Positions 1 to 8,420 of a stretch of 64,000 bases of DNA are shown piece after piece. Position numbers and translations under genes: made by a program. The stretch's first letter is position 1; the number at the start of each line of letters is the position of its first letter. This stretch comes from Cylindrospermopsis curvispora GIHE-G1 (GTDB taxonomy: Bacteria; Cyanobacteriota; Cyanobacteriia; Cyanobacteriales; Nostocaceae): the NCBI RefSeq assembly GCF_014489415.1, contig NZ_CP060822.1, positions 3,643,501-3,707,500 on the forward strand. Direction: 5' to 3'. Below the pieces are notes generated by a model. The model was not told where the DNA came from, made no database searches, and saw only the letters and a program-made list of their open reading frames with translations.

Positions 1-143
1 TATGTAAATGTAGGCGGAACTTATCTAACATTTTGTCATCCCATTCATTAGGAACAGATACAAGAGAGTTGTTGAAAAATAAGGGATAATAATCAAGCAG
101 ACAAGTAGGGTGATATTAATGAAGTTGCGGGGAATTATTAAAT

Positions 144-174
144 GCGATCTCCCAAAGGGAGTGCTTTGCAATCA
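144..174. repeat. interspersed GCGATC...GCAATC palindromic repeat
   Basis: Isolated copy of the imperfect palindrome that recurs at about 299, 523, 633, 720 and 806. The core is GCGATCTCCC, a short spacer, GGGAGTGCTT and a CGCAATC-like end. Its outer ends are degenerate versions of the HIP1 octamer GCGATCGC. It is non-coding. Confidence 0.6.
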
Positions 175-298
175 CATTTATATCCCGTTTTCTCAACCCA
201 ATCGACAAAACCAGTCGGTTTTCAACCGACTTGCGCTTTGAGACCGGGAATTGATTCCCGGTCTCCCCCACAGACAGTCTCCAGGTTGCGAGTCCTTC

Positions 299-400
299 GC
301 GATCTCCCAAAGGGAGTGCTGCGCAATCACCCGTAGGGTGTGCTTCGCAATCACCCGTAGGGTGTGCTTCGCAATCTCCCATAGAGAGTGCTTCGCAATC
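299..400. repeat. short tandem palindrome array (24-bp period)
   Basis: Four consecutive head-to-tail copies. The first is a full GCGATCTCCC...GCGCAATC unit, then come two 24-bp units of CCCGTAGGGTGTGCTTCGCA type and one variant reading CCCATAGAGAGTGCTTCGCA. Each unit has a small inverted repeat at its centre (CCCGTAGGG). There are no unique spacers between units, so it is not a CRISPR array. Short open frames running through it only reflect its 24-bp (8-codon) period. Confidence 0.7.
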
Positions 401-522
401 CCCCTCCAAATATCCCTACCCCCTTGAAATAACTGATTCATCCTTTGACGGTAAACGTTTTCCGTCAATCTTTTACCAACCGGGAACGGAACATGAAACG
501 TGCCTAGAGGAGAGCGTGCCTT

Positions 523-838
523 GCGATCGCCCGTCGGGGGTGTAATGCAATCTCCCCTCAACACATTCAGATTTTTCCCTTGAGAAGGAACCAGGGGGAT
601 TCCTGAATGTGATGACTCGTAGGGAATGCAATGCGATCTCCCGTAGGGAGTGCTTCGCAATCGCCCATCTCCAGTTTTAGGTTTTTCCATTCAGAAGGGA
701 GGTGGGGGAATTTCTAATTGCGATCTCCCGTAGGGAGTGCTTCGCAATCGTCTGTCTCCATGTTCAAATTTTTCCCTTGAGAAGGAACCGGGGGGATTCC
801 TGAATGCGAGATCCCGTAGGGAGTGCTTCGCGATCGCC
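523..838. repeat. duplicated palindrome-bearing segment (about 197-bp period)
   Basis: Full palindromes lie at 633-664, 720-750 and 806-838, with a degenerate one at about 523-553. Between them sits a second conserved block beginning ATTTTTCCCT at 571 and again at 768, a period of 197 bp, with a diverged copy near 682-720. The whole stretch 1-859 otherwise holds no gene I can support; only low-complexity frames cross it. Confidence 0.55.
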
Positions 839-859
839 TATAAAAAGTACAATGCGATC

Positions 860-1435
860 TCACCTCTTACATAAAGTATTGCACTGAGATTTGGACAAAA
901 AGCGATCGCCTTTCACCTCCTTGCTTAAATTAGTCAAAGAGCTGGCAAATAGACGGGAACTTATTAATTGCTCTGCTGCATAAGCGGTAGCTATTTCTGA
1001 TAGCGCTGTATCTACCTCCCTTCTGGTTCTTTCCCCTTTTTTGGCAATGAACTTCAGTATGGCCTCTTTTATCGCTGTAATGCTTGTTATTTCACTGTCC
1101 TCCCTTAAACTACTCGCGATCGCCTTTAGTTCATCCTGGGGGAGGATAAAACCCAGGTCTTTAGCTACAGTAGATATGGTTTGCTTTTCTGCTAAGGTAA
1201 TTTCCTTATTTTGTGGTAGCTCTGGAGGCTCGTCTAGAGTGATTACATGGTCTCCTAAAGGAGGTATAGGTACAGGTACTAACTCACTCTGAAACAAGTT
1301 TTCCAGACGCTTCTGGTTTTCTTTTTCTGATAGAGAAGAATTCCAATTATCGCGTATTTGTCTGGAGGTAATACGTATACCTCGTCTTTGTAGATTAATT
1401 TGCACTCGTTTGATAGCGCTAGCAGTGAGAATCAA
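860..1435 (-). CDS. hypothetical protein, 191 aa
   Basis: I do not recognise a family. The protein is hydrophilic, mostly helical by composition, with a basic start (KRVQINLQRRGIR, about residues 9-21), a proline-rich middle (about 53-72) and a lysine/glutamate-rich second half. There is no signal peptide or membrane segment. The basic helix-rich N-terminus would suit a nucleic-acid-binding or replication-accessory protein of a plasmid, but that is only inference from composition and from the mobile surroundings. Its last codons run into the repeat field at the left, so the C-terminus may have been altered by repeat insertion. The long frame with normal amino-acid composition supports a real or recently real gene. 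Confidence 0.5.
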   Translation of the reverse strand: MILTASAIKRVQINLQRRGIRITSRQIRDNWNSSLSEKENQKRLENLFQSELVPVPIPPLGDHVITLDEPPELPQNKEITLAEKQTISTVAKDLGFILPQDELKAIASSLREDSEITSITAIKEAILKFIAKKGERTRREVDTALSEIATAYAAEQLISSRLFASSLTNLSKEVKGDRFLSKSQCNTLCKR

Positions 1436-1536
1436 CGTTTTTTCCTCCCTGACTTATAAATCAAAGCACTCAACATAATCAATCCTGAAATGTCGCGGGA
1501 ATAATGATTGGTTTGATCAAAAGGTAGACTCAGCTT

Positions 1537-2849
1537 TTAAGCTTCTCCGGTCTGAAGACACGGAGATTTCTGAAGAGTCCATAAACGAACTTTCTGAGGC
1601 TGGCTTAAACAGCCTCTACTGATTCCGCTAAGATCAATTCCTAGCATCACCGCTACTTTTTTCAAAATATTAGCAGCACCATTACAGTCCGCATTAATTT
1701 TGAACCCATCAGAAGTTTCATATACTCCACGACTAACTCGTTTCCCGCTTGCTTCCCACCCTTCGGGTTTTTCACCGAATTTAGGTATATTGTCGCAATC
1801 AAAAAACGATGATTGAGAAGTGTATGATTCTTCTGTTTCAATAAAATCTATTCCGTATTGTTTACATAATTGAGCAATACGGTCTTTTAATCTTGCTGTG
1901 GGAATTTGGACAAACTTCTGATTGTTTTTAGACCCCAAATCAATACTATCTTTTTGTCCTTTATTCCATCCAAAAACAATAGCACCAATCTTATTTTCAA
2001 TACAGTGGTTAACGACTATTCTTGCAGCTTTGTTAACTGCATCACGCATTTGTCGGTTTCTTTTTTCGGTAATAGCAGCTAATCTGTTAGACCAAAAACC
2101 TTGCGGTTTATCACTTTTAAGTTTAGCTACTGATTTGTTGTACCACTGATTTAAACTTTTTAAATGAAGTCCATCAACAATAAATGATGTTCCCAGATTA
2201 GAAACACAAGTTAACCAGTTATTTAACCCGTGGTCAATCCCTAAAACATTATTTCTATCAACATCAGATTTTATTTCATCTACCTGATAGACAAATTCTG
2301 CATAAAATTGTCTATTTCTAGGTAAAATACGTACTTGATTGATTTGAAGTCAAGGTTAGATGGCATTGGTAGACAAAAAGAATCTATCCCAAACCATGCC
2401 TTAACTTTTGTTCCCAAAGGAAACTTAATCATCCCATCAATTAACTTTAATGACCTGCCCGTAAAAGTAGCTACAGTCATAACACTTTTACAGTAATTAG
2501 GTAATTTTGGTTTTTGGGAAACTTCGCCCTTTTTTGCAGCTTTTACTAGCTCAATGTACGATTTAAAGGATTCAGCTACACTGGTTAGTATTTGTTGAGA
2601 AGTATCAGAATACAATGCCTGATAATGAACGTTTTTCTGATAAGTTCCTAGTTGTTTATGCAAATCTGCTCTACTAGGAATATAACCAGTTTTAAAGTAC
2701 ATCTGCCTAGAATAGTAAACGCCACAATTTGTCAGCTTTTTAGCTTCTGTGCAGAGGTACTCCAATATGGCTGTTATTGATTTATCGGACTTGATAAGAA
2801 CTTGTTGGCATCCGTACATTGTTCGACCTTCAATGTTTGTTGATTTCAA
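1537..2849 (-). pseudogene. tnpB: TnpB-type RNA-guided nuclease (IS605 orfB), frameshifted
   Basis: Two frames together give a nearly full-length TnpB of about 435 residues. The N-terminal part (2849 down to about 2335) and the C-terminal part (about 2335 down to 1537) are separated by a one-base shift near 2331-2340: the first frame ends at 2280, while the second reads through the family pattern RILPRNRQFY. RuvC-like motifs survive in the second part: GIDHGLNN (first Asp), an IETEESYTS stretch (Glu) and INADCNGAANI (last Asp). The four-cysteine zinc finger that usually lies between the last two motifs is absent; the stretch reads EGWEASGKRVSRGVYE instead. I know this from a zinc-finger-less TnpB subgroup, so it is probably ancestral and not damage. 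A hairpin overlaps the 3' end, where a guide (omega) RNA would be expected. Confidence 0.85.
1544..1566. repeat. IS end hairpin overlapping tnpB 3' end
   Basis: TCTCCG-GTCT-GA-AGAC-A-CGGAGA forms an almost perfect stem with one unpaired A. It lies inside the last codons of tnpB, directly before its stop. In IS605 elements this end is both the transposase recognition hairpin and the source of the tnpB-associated omega RNA, so the same DNA may have served protein, RNA and end recognition. Confidence 0.6.
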
Positions 2850-2898
2850 AAGTATAGTTGAGATATGATTTACTTGTCAATAGCAGCCACGAAACAAT

Positions 2899-3295
2899 AT
2901 GAAGACAACACTGGAATACAGAATAAGAAATCACTCAAAAGGTAATGCAGTAGTGCATCTTGTATGGATACCTAAACGCCGAAAAAAGGTATTATCTGGA
3001 GAGATAGCTAAATGCCTTCGACAGATAATTTACGAACTAGCCAAAGAAAAAGACTGGGATATCCTCTCTCTTGAGGTTGCACCATGTTCATTTATTTGTA
3101 GAACATCAACCAGATGTTGCTATAAATCAAGTGGTTAAAGCTTTTAAAGGACGGTCATCTTGCTTGTTAAGACGAAAATTTCCTGAATTACTTAAACTTC
3201 CTAGCCTATGGACTAATAGTTATTTTTATTCCACTGCTGGACAGGTTTCAGCAGATGTTATTAAAAGGTATATTGAAGATCCGCATCACGGTTAA
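2899..3295 (+). pseudogene. tnpA: IS200-type Y1 (HUH) transposase, frameshifted
   Basis: The first frame (2899-3138) reads the N-terminal family pattern VVHLVWIPKRRKKVL and continues to LSLEVAP. The family then shows a D-H-V-H-L-F stretch, but here the frame changes near 3080. The second frame (to 3295) carries the HVHLFVE catalytic HUH motif, VVKAFKGRSS, SLWTNSYF and the region with the nucleophile tyrosine (VIKRYIED). Compared with the family, a few bases around the missing Asp codon appear deleted. Joined, the two parts give about 130 residues, the usual length, so this is a single-lesion pseudogene with intact catalytic motifs on separate frames. Confidence 0.85.
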
Positions 3296-3302
3296 ATATC
3301 AA

Positions 3303-3357
3303 GGCGAATAAATTCGCCGTTGGCACTTCCTGTCTAAAGCCAAGTGGCTTCCGTGCC
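3303..3357. repeat. IS200/IS605 subterminal hairpins (tnpA end)
   Basis: Two stems. GGCGAAT (3303-3309) pairs with ATTCGCC (3312-3318) across a two-base gap. A nested structure has outer GGCAC (3322-3326)/GTGCC (3353-3357) and inner AAGCCA (3337-3342)/TGGCTT (3345-3350). Such imperfect palindromes are the ends recognised by Y1 transposases. Confidence 0.65.
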
Positions 3358-3510
3358 TTTCGGCGATTTTCTTGTGATGCAAAGGAAATGATATTCAAAT
3401 ACACTAAAGTCATTATACACCATAGATACCTTATAGTGTCAATGGTCTGTTGAAAATTTAAGGATTGGGTGATACTATCTGGTTGTTAAGTGATTCTGGT
3501 ACTTTGAGTG

Positions 3511-3675
3511 ATGGAAGAAAAAGAGCTAGTCCCTATTCGATTCTTTCTTTCTAAGGAGGAAAAATTAGAGTTTAGAAAGATTTGCTTAGAAGAAAACACA
3601 ACCATGAAAGACAAAGTAAGAGAAATAGTATGTGATTATGTGGAAACTCAAAAGGAGGAGAAAAAGAAAAAATAA
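3511..3675 (+). CDS. small ribbon-helix-helix-like protein, 54 aa
   Basis: The frame opens with ATG, is followed by MEEKELVPIRFFLSKEEK and ends in a lysine-rich tail and TAA. The pattern of a short beta-strand (LVPIRFFLS) followed by two amphipathic helices (KEEKLEFRKICLEEN and TTMKDKVREIVCDYVETQ) fits the RHH/CopG fold, used as DNA-binding antitoxins or plasmid partition and copy-control regulators. No clear partner gene lies beside it: upstream is the broken IS, downstream a 540-bp gene-free stretch and then a truncated plasmid-type replication gene. It may be a relic of the same plasmid-like module. The function is inferred from predicted fold only. Confidence 0.5.
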   Translation: MEEKELVPIRFFLSKEEKLEFRKICLEENTTMKDKVREIVCDYVETQKEEKKKK

Positions 3676-4217
3676 ATAAATTCCCTAGCAGGGACTCTAC
3701 CCGGGCGGATAAAAATTCCTTGATTCCAATTAGCTGTATGTTTTATTACAGAAAATGATTTAGTAAGGCTATTAGCTATATTTAGTTCTTACTATAGATC
3801 CTCATAACTTATACAGGGTGATAAGTGGTCGTGCAAAATAAATTTCGCAGTTCGGGGAGGGAACTGATAATTGAAAAGACCTAATAGATAGCCCTTAGAG
3901 AAATTATTTCTTCAATGAATATGTAAAATTAAATTTGCCTGGGTACTTATCTCTAGTATTGATAAATAAACTCAATTGAGAGTATTTCTGGTATCTGGTA
4001 ATCGTAGCAATTTATATCACCAATTCAGCGTAAATACAAATACTAATTCAGGTAATATCAAGTTTAAATAAATAAACTTGTGACACTTGCAACTTTATTA
4101 GAGAGCATGTATAATAAAAACAGTAAAACCACCGGACATTGTCTCTATTTTCTCAGAACGGGACTTCCATGACTGTGGATTATCCCCTAAAAGGGGGTTT
4201 CCTAAAAGGGGGCTTGT
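3676..4217. other. AT-rich gene-free stretch
   Basis: No open frame, tRNA or recognisable RNA seen. A small stem CCCCT-AAA-AGGGG (4184-4196) lies about 20 bases before the start of the next gene, followed by a second AAAAGGGGG copy. This resembles the C/G-run hairpins placed before each Uma2 gene downstream. Confidence 0.4.
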
Positions 4218-4685
4218 ATGACTATATTACACAATTTTTCCTATTCGTGTCAACCTAGTTCACAAAATTTTTCTCAACCCAAAGACAAGATAAACAACCG
4301 GTGTGAAACAACTGATAATTTAGATAAGAGCGAACTTAAAGAGCAAACCTTTAGCTTTTTAACGCGCCTTGGTTTTACACTAGGAAGAGAACTCTGGATA
4401 AAAACTTCTAAACGCCAGGTGTTCAGGGCAGTAGTGGGGAAGGGGGAATTAGAAGTATTTCCCCAAAGGAAGGTAAGCAAGGTAGAGGATCCTAAAGGTG
4501 GTTCTGTGTGGCGGGATGTTGGTAGATCCTATGGATGGGAGTTCCTATACCAGCTTTCTCAAGAAACTTCCTTATTCTTCTTGCCCAACCATCCTCAAGG
4601 TGGGATTGGCAAGGGACACTGCACCAATTTCTCTAATCTTTTCTTTGAGGTAGATGACCTCCCCCTAGACCAACAGTTCCAATAA
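4218..4685 (+). pseudogene. truncated CyRepA1-like plasmid replication protein (N-terminal part)
   Basis: The 155 residues resemble the N-terminus of large cyanobacterial plasmid replication/primase proteins. The recognisable part is the end: FFLPNHPQGGIG followed by the FEVDDLPLDQQ stretch, which in full-length proteins is the start of a primase-like core with an acidic pair. Intact relatives are several hundred residues longer. Here the frame ends a few codons after this motif, exactly where the first Uma2 unit begins (about 4681), and nothing resembling the rest of the protein appears after the array at 10.59 kb. It therefore looks like a replication gene cut by the array or by the event that created it. 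The family assignment is from motif memory and moderately secure. Confidence 0.55.
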
Positions 4686-4755
4686 TCCAACCCCCGAAGA
4701 TCAATGAGATCGCCTGATTACGAAACCAAAAAAAGTTGCTAAAATTAGGTTAAAT

Positions 4756-4782
4756 CCCCCTGAGCTGAGGGGAAAACCCCCT
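4756..4782 (+). promoter_or_regulatory. paired alternative hairpins before GTG start (also at 5951, 7189, 8384, 9600)
   Basis: CCCCT (4757-4761) can pair with AGGGG (4768-4772), and the same AGGGG can pair instead with CCCCT (4778-4782), giving two mutually exclusive stems. The start GTG is at 4793. The only Shine-Dalgarno-like run, GAGGGG at 4767-4772, is inside both stems and about 20 bases from the GTG, too far for normal use. The arrangement is repeated in all five units (5951-5977, 7189-7215, 8384-8410, 9600-9626). A role in translation control is inference. Confidence 0.45.
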
Positions 4783-4792
4783 CTTACCAACC

Positions 4793-5830
4793 GTGTCCCA
4801 ACCTTCAACTACCACCCAAAATGTAACCCCCCCTAGGGAACCTTTCAACCTACCAGACCATACCCAGTTACCGGACTCCGATGACGATTTTGTGAAAAAT
4901 TTCCAAGAACACCCGCAAAGCATAATATTAACCACATCAATTGAACCATTACTGAAAAAAATCCATCCCAACGGAGATTATTGTATAGGGCAGGATAGTG
5001 GCATATATTGGCGATTCACAGAACCTCCAGAAAAAGGGGTAGAAGCACCAGACTGGTTCTATGTTCCCGGAGTGCCATCCAGATTAAATGGGCAATTGAG
5101 AAGGTCATACGTACTATGGAAGGAAAAAGTACCTCCCTTCATAGTGATAGAATTCGCGTCTAAAAATGGAAAGGAAGAAAAAGACAGTTCCCCTCCACCA
5201 GAAGGGGATGAAATAGATCCAGAAACCGGGAAACCAAAAAAAGCGGGGAAGTTTTGGGTGTATGAACAAGCGGTAAAGATACCATATTATGCCATATTTA
5301 ATGGTTTTAAGGGTACACTAGAGGTATATCATTTAGAGAGAAAAAGATACAAAGAAATAAAGGCGAATAGGCGAGGACACTATGCCATACCGGAGATGGG
5401 TATAGAATTGGGAATACTGTATGACAACCAGAAACCACCCACACCGTGGTTAAGATGGTGGGATAATAGGGGGAATCTCTTATTGACAGGAAATGAGCTT
5501 GCGGAACAAGCGGAAGTTATCGCTATTCGTGAGCGTCTGGCTAAAGAGCGAGCAGAAACTATCGCGTCTCAAGAGCGTCTCTCTAGAGAGCGAGCAGAAA
5601 CTATCGCGTCTCAAGAGCGTCTCGCTAGAGAGCAAGCAGAAACTATCGCATCTCAAGAGCGTCTCGCTAAAGAACAGGAACGAGAAGCTAAAGAGCGAGC
5701 AGAAACTATCGCATCCCAAGAGCGTCTCGCTAAAGAACAGGAACGCCAACAAAAAGAACAGGAACGCCAACAAAAAGAAAAACTAGCTGCTTATCTACGC
5801 TCCCTTGGCATTGACCCAGAGAAAATATAA
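4793..5830 (+). CDS. Uma2-family (DUF820) PD-(D/E)XK protein, array copy 1
   Basis: 345 residues. A proline-rich, acidic N-terminus (1-40) is followed by the Uma2 core: GVEAPDWF with Asp87, the strand PPFIVIEF with Glu120 and lysines after it, then the family's IPYYAIFNGF and LEVYHLERKRY stretches and LRWWDNRGN (about 225). From about 235 to 330 lies a heptad coiled coil built from 14-residue ERLAKERAETIASQ-type units and 7-residue ERQQKEQ units, closing with a conserved LRSLGIDPEKI tail. GTG is the only possible start, because an in-frame TGA lies just upstream. Uma2 proteins are common in cyanobacteria and related to restriction-endonuclease folds; their role is not settled. No membrane segment. 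Confidence 0.9.
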   Translation: MSQPSTTTQNVTPPREPFNLPDHTQLPDSDDDFVKNFQEHPQSIILTTSIEPLLKKIHPNGDYCIGQDSGIYWRFTEPPEKGVEAPDWFYVPGVPSRLNGQLRRSYVLWKEKVPPFIVIEFASKNGKEEKDSSPPPEGDEIDPETGKPKKAGKFWVYEQAVKIPYYAIFNGFKGTLEVYHLERKRYKEIKANRRGHYAIPEMGIELGILYDNQKPPTPWLRWWDNRGNLLLTGNELAEQAEVIAIRERLAKERAETIASQERLSRERAETIASQERLAREQAETIASQERLAKEQEREAKERAETIASQERLAKEQERQQKEQERQQKEKLAAYLRSLGIDPEKI

Positions 5831-5987
5831 AATCCTGAAGCTTTTAACACCACCAGCTTTCCGTAGGTTGAGTTTAATAATCCAACCCCCGAAGATCAAT
5901 GAGATCGCCTGATTACGAAACCAAAAAAAGTTGCTAAAATTAGGTTAAATCCCCCTGAGCTGAGGGGAAAACCCCCTCTTACCAACC

Positions 5988-7067
5988 GTGTCCCAACCTT
6001 CAACTACCACCCAAAATGTAACCCCCCCTAGGGAACCTTTCAACCTACCAGACCATACCCAGTTACCGGACTCCGATGACGATTTTGTGAAAAATTTCCA
6101 AGAACACCCGCAAAGCATAATATTAACCACATCAATTGAACCATTACTGAAAAAAATCCATCCCAACGGAGACTATTGTATAGGACAGGATAGTGGCATA
6201 TATTGGCGATTCACAGAACCTCCAGAAAAAGGGGTAGAAGCACCAGACTGGTTCTATGTTCCCGGAGTGCCATCCAGATTAAATGGGCAATTGAGAAGGT
6301 CATACGTACTATGGAAGGAAAAAGTACCTCCCTTCATAGTGATAGAATTCGCGTCTAAAAATGGAAAGGAAGAAAAAGACAGTTCCCCTCCACCAGAAGG
6401 GGATGAAATAGATCCAGAAACCGGGAAACCAAAAAAAGCGGGGAAGTTTTGGGTGTATGAACAAGCGGTAAAGATACCATATTATGCCATATTTAATGGT
6501 TTTAAGGGTACACTAGAGGTATATCATTTAGAGAGAAAAAGATACAAAGAAATAAAGGCGAATAGGCGAGGACACTATGCCATACCGGAGATGGGTATAG
6601 AATTGGGAATACTGTATGACAACCAGAAACCACCCACACCGTGGTTAAGATGGTGGGATAATAGGGGGAATCTCTTATTGACAGGAAATGAGCTTGCGGA
6701 ACAAGCGGAAGTTATCGCTATTCGTGAGCGTCTGGCTAAAGAGCGAGCAGAAACTATCGCGTCTCAAGAGCGTCTCTCTAGAGAGCGAGCAGAAACTATC
6801 GCATCCCAAGAGCGTCTCGCTAGAGAGCAAGCAGAAACTATCGCATCTCAAGAGCGTCTCGCTAAAGAACAGGAACGAGAAGCTAAAGAGCGAGCAGAAA
6901 CTATCGCATCCCAAGAGCGTCTCGCTAAAGAACAGGAACGCCAACAAAAAGAACAAGAACGCCAACAAAAAGAACAAGAACGCCAACAAAAAGAACAGGA
7001 ACGCCAACAAAAAGAAAAACTAGCTGCTTATCTACGCTCCCTTGGCATTGACCCAGAGAAAATATAA
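5988..7067 (+). CDS. Uma2-family PD-(D/E)XK protein, array copy 2 (longest)
   Basis: 359 residues, GTG start, identical to copy 1 through the nuclease-like core apart from silent changes (for example GACTATTGT for GATTATTGT). It has two more ERQQKEQ heptads than copy 1 near residues 325-345, a gain of exactly 14 residues (42 bp). The tail and the 108-bp upstream lead are the same as in the other units. If the coil mediates oligomerisation, this copy would have the longest helix. Confidence 0.9.
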   Translation: MSQPSTTTQNVTPPREPFNLPDHTQLPDSDDDFVKNFQEHPQSIILTTSIEPLLKKIHPNGDYCIGQDSGIYWRFTEPPEKGVEAPDWFYVPGVPSRLNGQLRRSYVLWKEKVPPFIVIEFASKNGKEEKDSSPPPEGDEIDPETGKPKKAGKFWVYEQAVKIPYYAIFNGFKGTLEVYHLERKRYKEIKANRRGHYAIPEMGIELGILYDNQKPPTPWLRWWDNRGNLLLTGNELAEQAEVIAIRERLAKERAETIASQERLSRERAETIASQERLAREQAETIASQERLAKEQEREAKERAETIASQERLAKEQERQQKEQERQQKEQERQQKEQERQQKEKLAAYLRSLGIDPEKI

Positions 7068-7225
7068 AATCCTGAAGCTTTTAACACCACCAGCTTTCCG
7101 TAGGTTGAGTTTAATAATCCAACCACCGAAGATCAATGAGATCGCCTGATTACGAAACCAAAAAAAGTTGCTAAAATTTAGGTTAAATCCCCCTAAGCTG
7201 AGGGGAAAACCCCCTCTTACCAACC

Positions 7226-8263
7226 GTGTCCCAACCTTCAACTACCACCCAAAATGTAACCCCCCCTAGGGAACCTTTCAACCTACCAGACCATACCCAG
7301 TTACCGGACTCCGATGACGATTTTGTGAAAAATTTCCAAGAACACCCGCAAAGCATAATATTAACCACATCAATTGAACCATTACTGAAAAAAATCCATC
7401 CCAACGGAGATTATTGTATAGGACAGGATAGTGGCATATATTGGCGATTCACAGAACCTCCAGAAAAAGGGGTAGAAGCACCAGACTGGTTCTATGTTCC
7501 CGGAGTGCCATCCAGATTAAATGGGCAATTGAGAAGGTCATACGTACTATGGAAGGAAAAAGTACCTCCCTTCATAGTGATAGAATTCGCGTCTAAAAAT
7601 GGAAAGGAAGAAAAAGACAGTTCCCCTCCACCAGAAGGGGATGAAATAGATCCAGAAACCGGGAAACCAAAAAAAGCGGGGAAGTTTTGGGTGTACGAAC
7701 AAGCGGTAAAGATACCATATTATGCCATATTTAATGGTTTTAAGGGTACACTAGAGGTATATCATTTAGAGAGAAAAAGATACAAAGAAATAAAGGCGAA
7801 TAGGCGAGGACACTATGCCATACCGGAGATGGGTATAGAATTGGGAATACTGTATGACAACCAGAAACCACCCACACCGTGGTTAAGATGGTGGGATAAT
7901 AAGGGGAATCTCTTATTGACAGGAAATGAGCTTGCGGAACAAGCGGAAGTTATCGCTATTCGTGAGCGTCTGGCTAAAGAGCGAGCAGAAACTATCGCGT
8001 CTCAAGAGCGTCTGGCTAGAGAGCAAGCAGAAACTACCGCATCTCAAGAGCGTCTGGCTAAAGAGCGAGCAGAAAATATCGCATCTCAAGAGCGTCTGGC
8101 TAGAGAGCGAGCAGAAAATATCGCATCTCAAGAGCGTCTGGCTAAAGAACAAGAACGCCAACAAAAAGAACAGGAACGCCAACAAAAAGAACAAGAACGC
8201 CAACAAAAAGAAAAACTAGCTGCTTATCTACGCTCCCTTGGCATTGACCCAGAGAAAATATAA
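7226..8263 (+). CDS. Uma2-family PD-(D/E)XK protein, array copy 3
   Basis: 345 residues, GTG start. The core matches copies 1 and 2 with DNKGN in place of DNRGN. The coil has the same length as copy 1 but a different unit order: it lacks the EREAKERAE block and instead carries AENIASQ variants followed by three ERQQKEQ heptads. Equal length with a different repeat path points to recombination within the coil-coding repeats and argues against simple vertical copying. Confidence 0.9.
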   Translation: MSQPSTTTQNVTPPREPFNLPDHTQLPDSDDDFVKNFQEHPQSIILTTSIEPLLKKIHPNGDYCIGQDSGIYWRFTEPPEKGVEAPDWFYVPGVPSRLNGQLRRSYVLWKEKVPPFIVIEFASKNGKEEKDSSPPPEGDEIDPETGKPKKAGKFWVYEQAVKIPYYAIFNGFKGTLEVYHLERKRYKEIKANRRGHYAIPEMGIELGILYDNQKPPTPWLRWWDNKGNLLLTGNELAEQAEVIAIRERLAKERAETIASQERLAREQAETTASQERLAKERAENIASQERLARERAENIASQERLAKEQERQQKEQERQQKEQERQQKEKLAAYLRSLGIDPEKI

Positions 8264-8420
8264 AATCCTGAAGCTTTTAACACCACCAGCTTTCCGTAGG
8301 TTGAGTTTAATAATCCAACCACCGAAGATCAATGAGATCGCCTGATTACGAAACCAAAAAAAGTTGCTAAAATTAGGTTAAATCCCCCTGAGCTGAGGGG
8401 AAAACCCCCTCTTACCAACC

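Larger units (their letters stand above)
1500..3360. mobile_element. IS200/IS605-family insertion sequence, degraded
   Basis: A Y1 transposase gene (tnpA, +) and tnpB (-) are divergently arranged, and subterminal hairpins take the place of terminal inverted repeats, as is typical for IS200/IS605. The hairpin at the tnpB end is TCTCCG (1544-1549) with CGGAGA (1561-1566). At the tnpA end there are GGCGAAT/ATTCGCC (3303-3318) and a nested stem GGCAC/GTGCC around AAGCCA/TGGCTT (3322-3357). The exact ends cannot be fixed from one sequence. Both genes carry frameshifts, so the element should be unable to move by itself. Confidence 0.85.

Noticed and set aside
299-400. Possible CRISPR array
   Set aside because: Units are directly joined with no unique spacers, repeats are degenerate, and no cas genes are near.
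116-690. Three overlapping open frames of 60-165 codons
   Set aside because: They run through tandem palindromes with a 24-bp period (eight codons), giving repeated GDCEAHPT- and WEIAKHSL-type peptides; products of repeat structure, not genes.
4750-4971. Antisense 73-codon frame at the start of each Uma2 unit
   Set aside because: It lies opposite the real N-terminus and its leader; conserved only because the DNA is duplicated.
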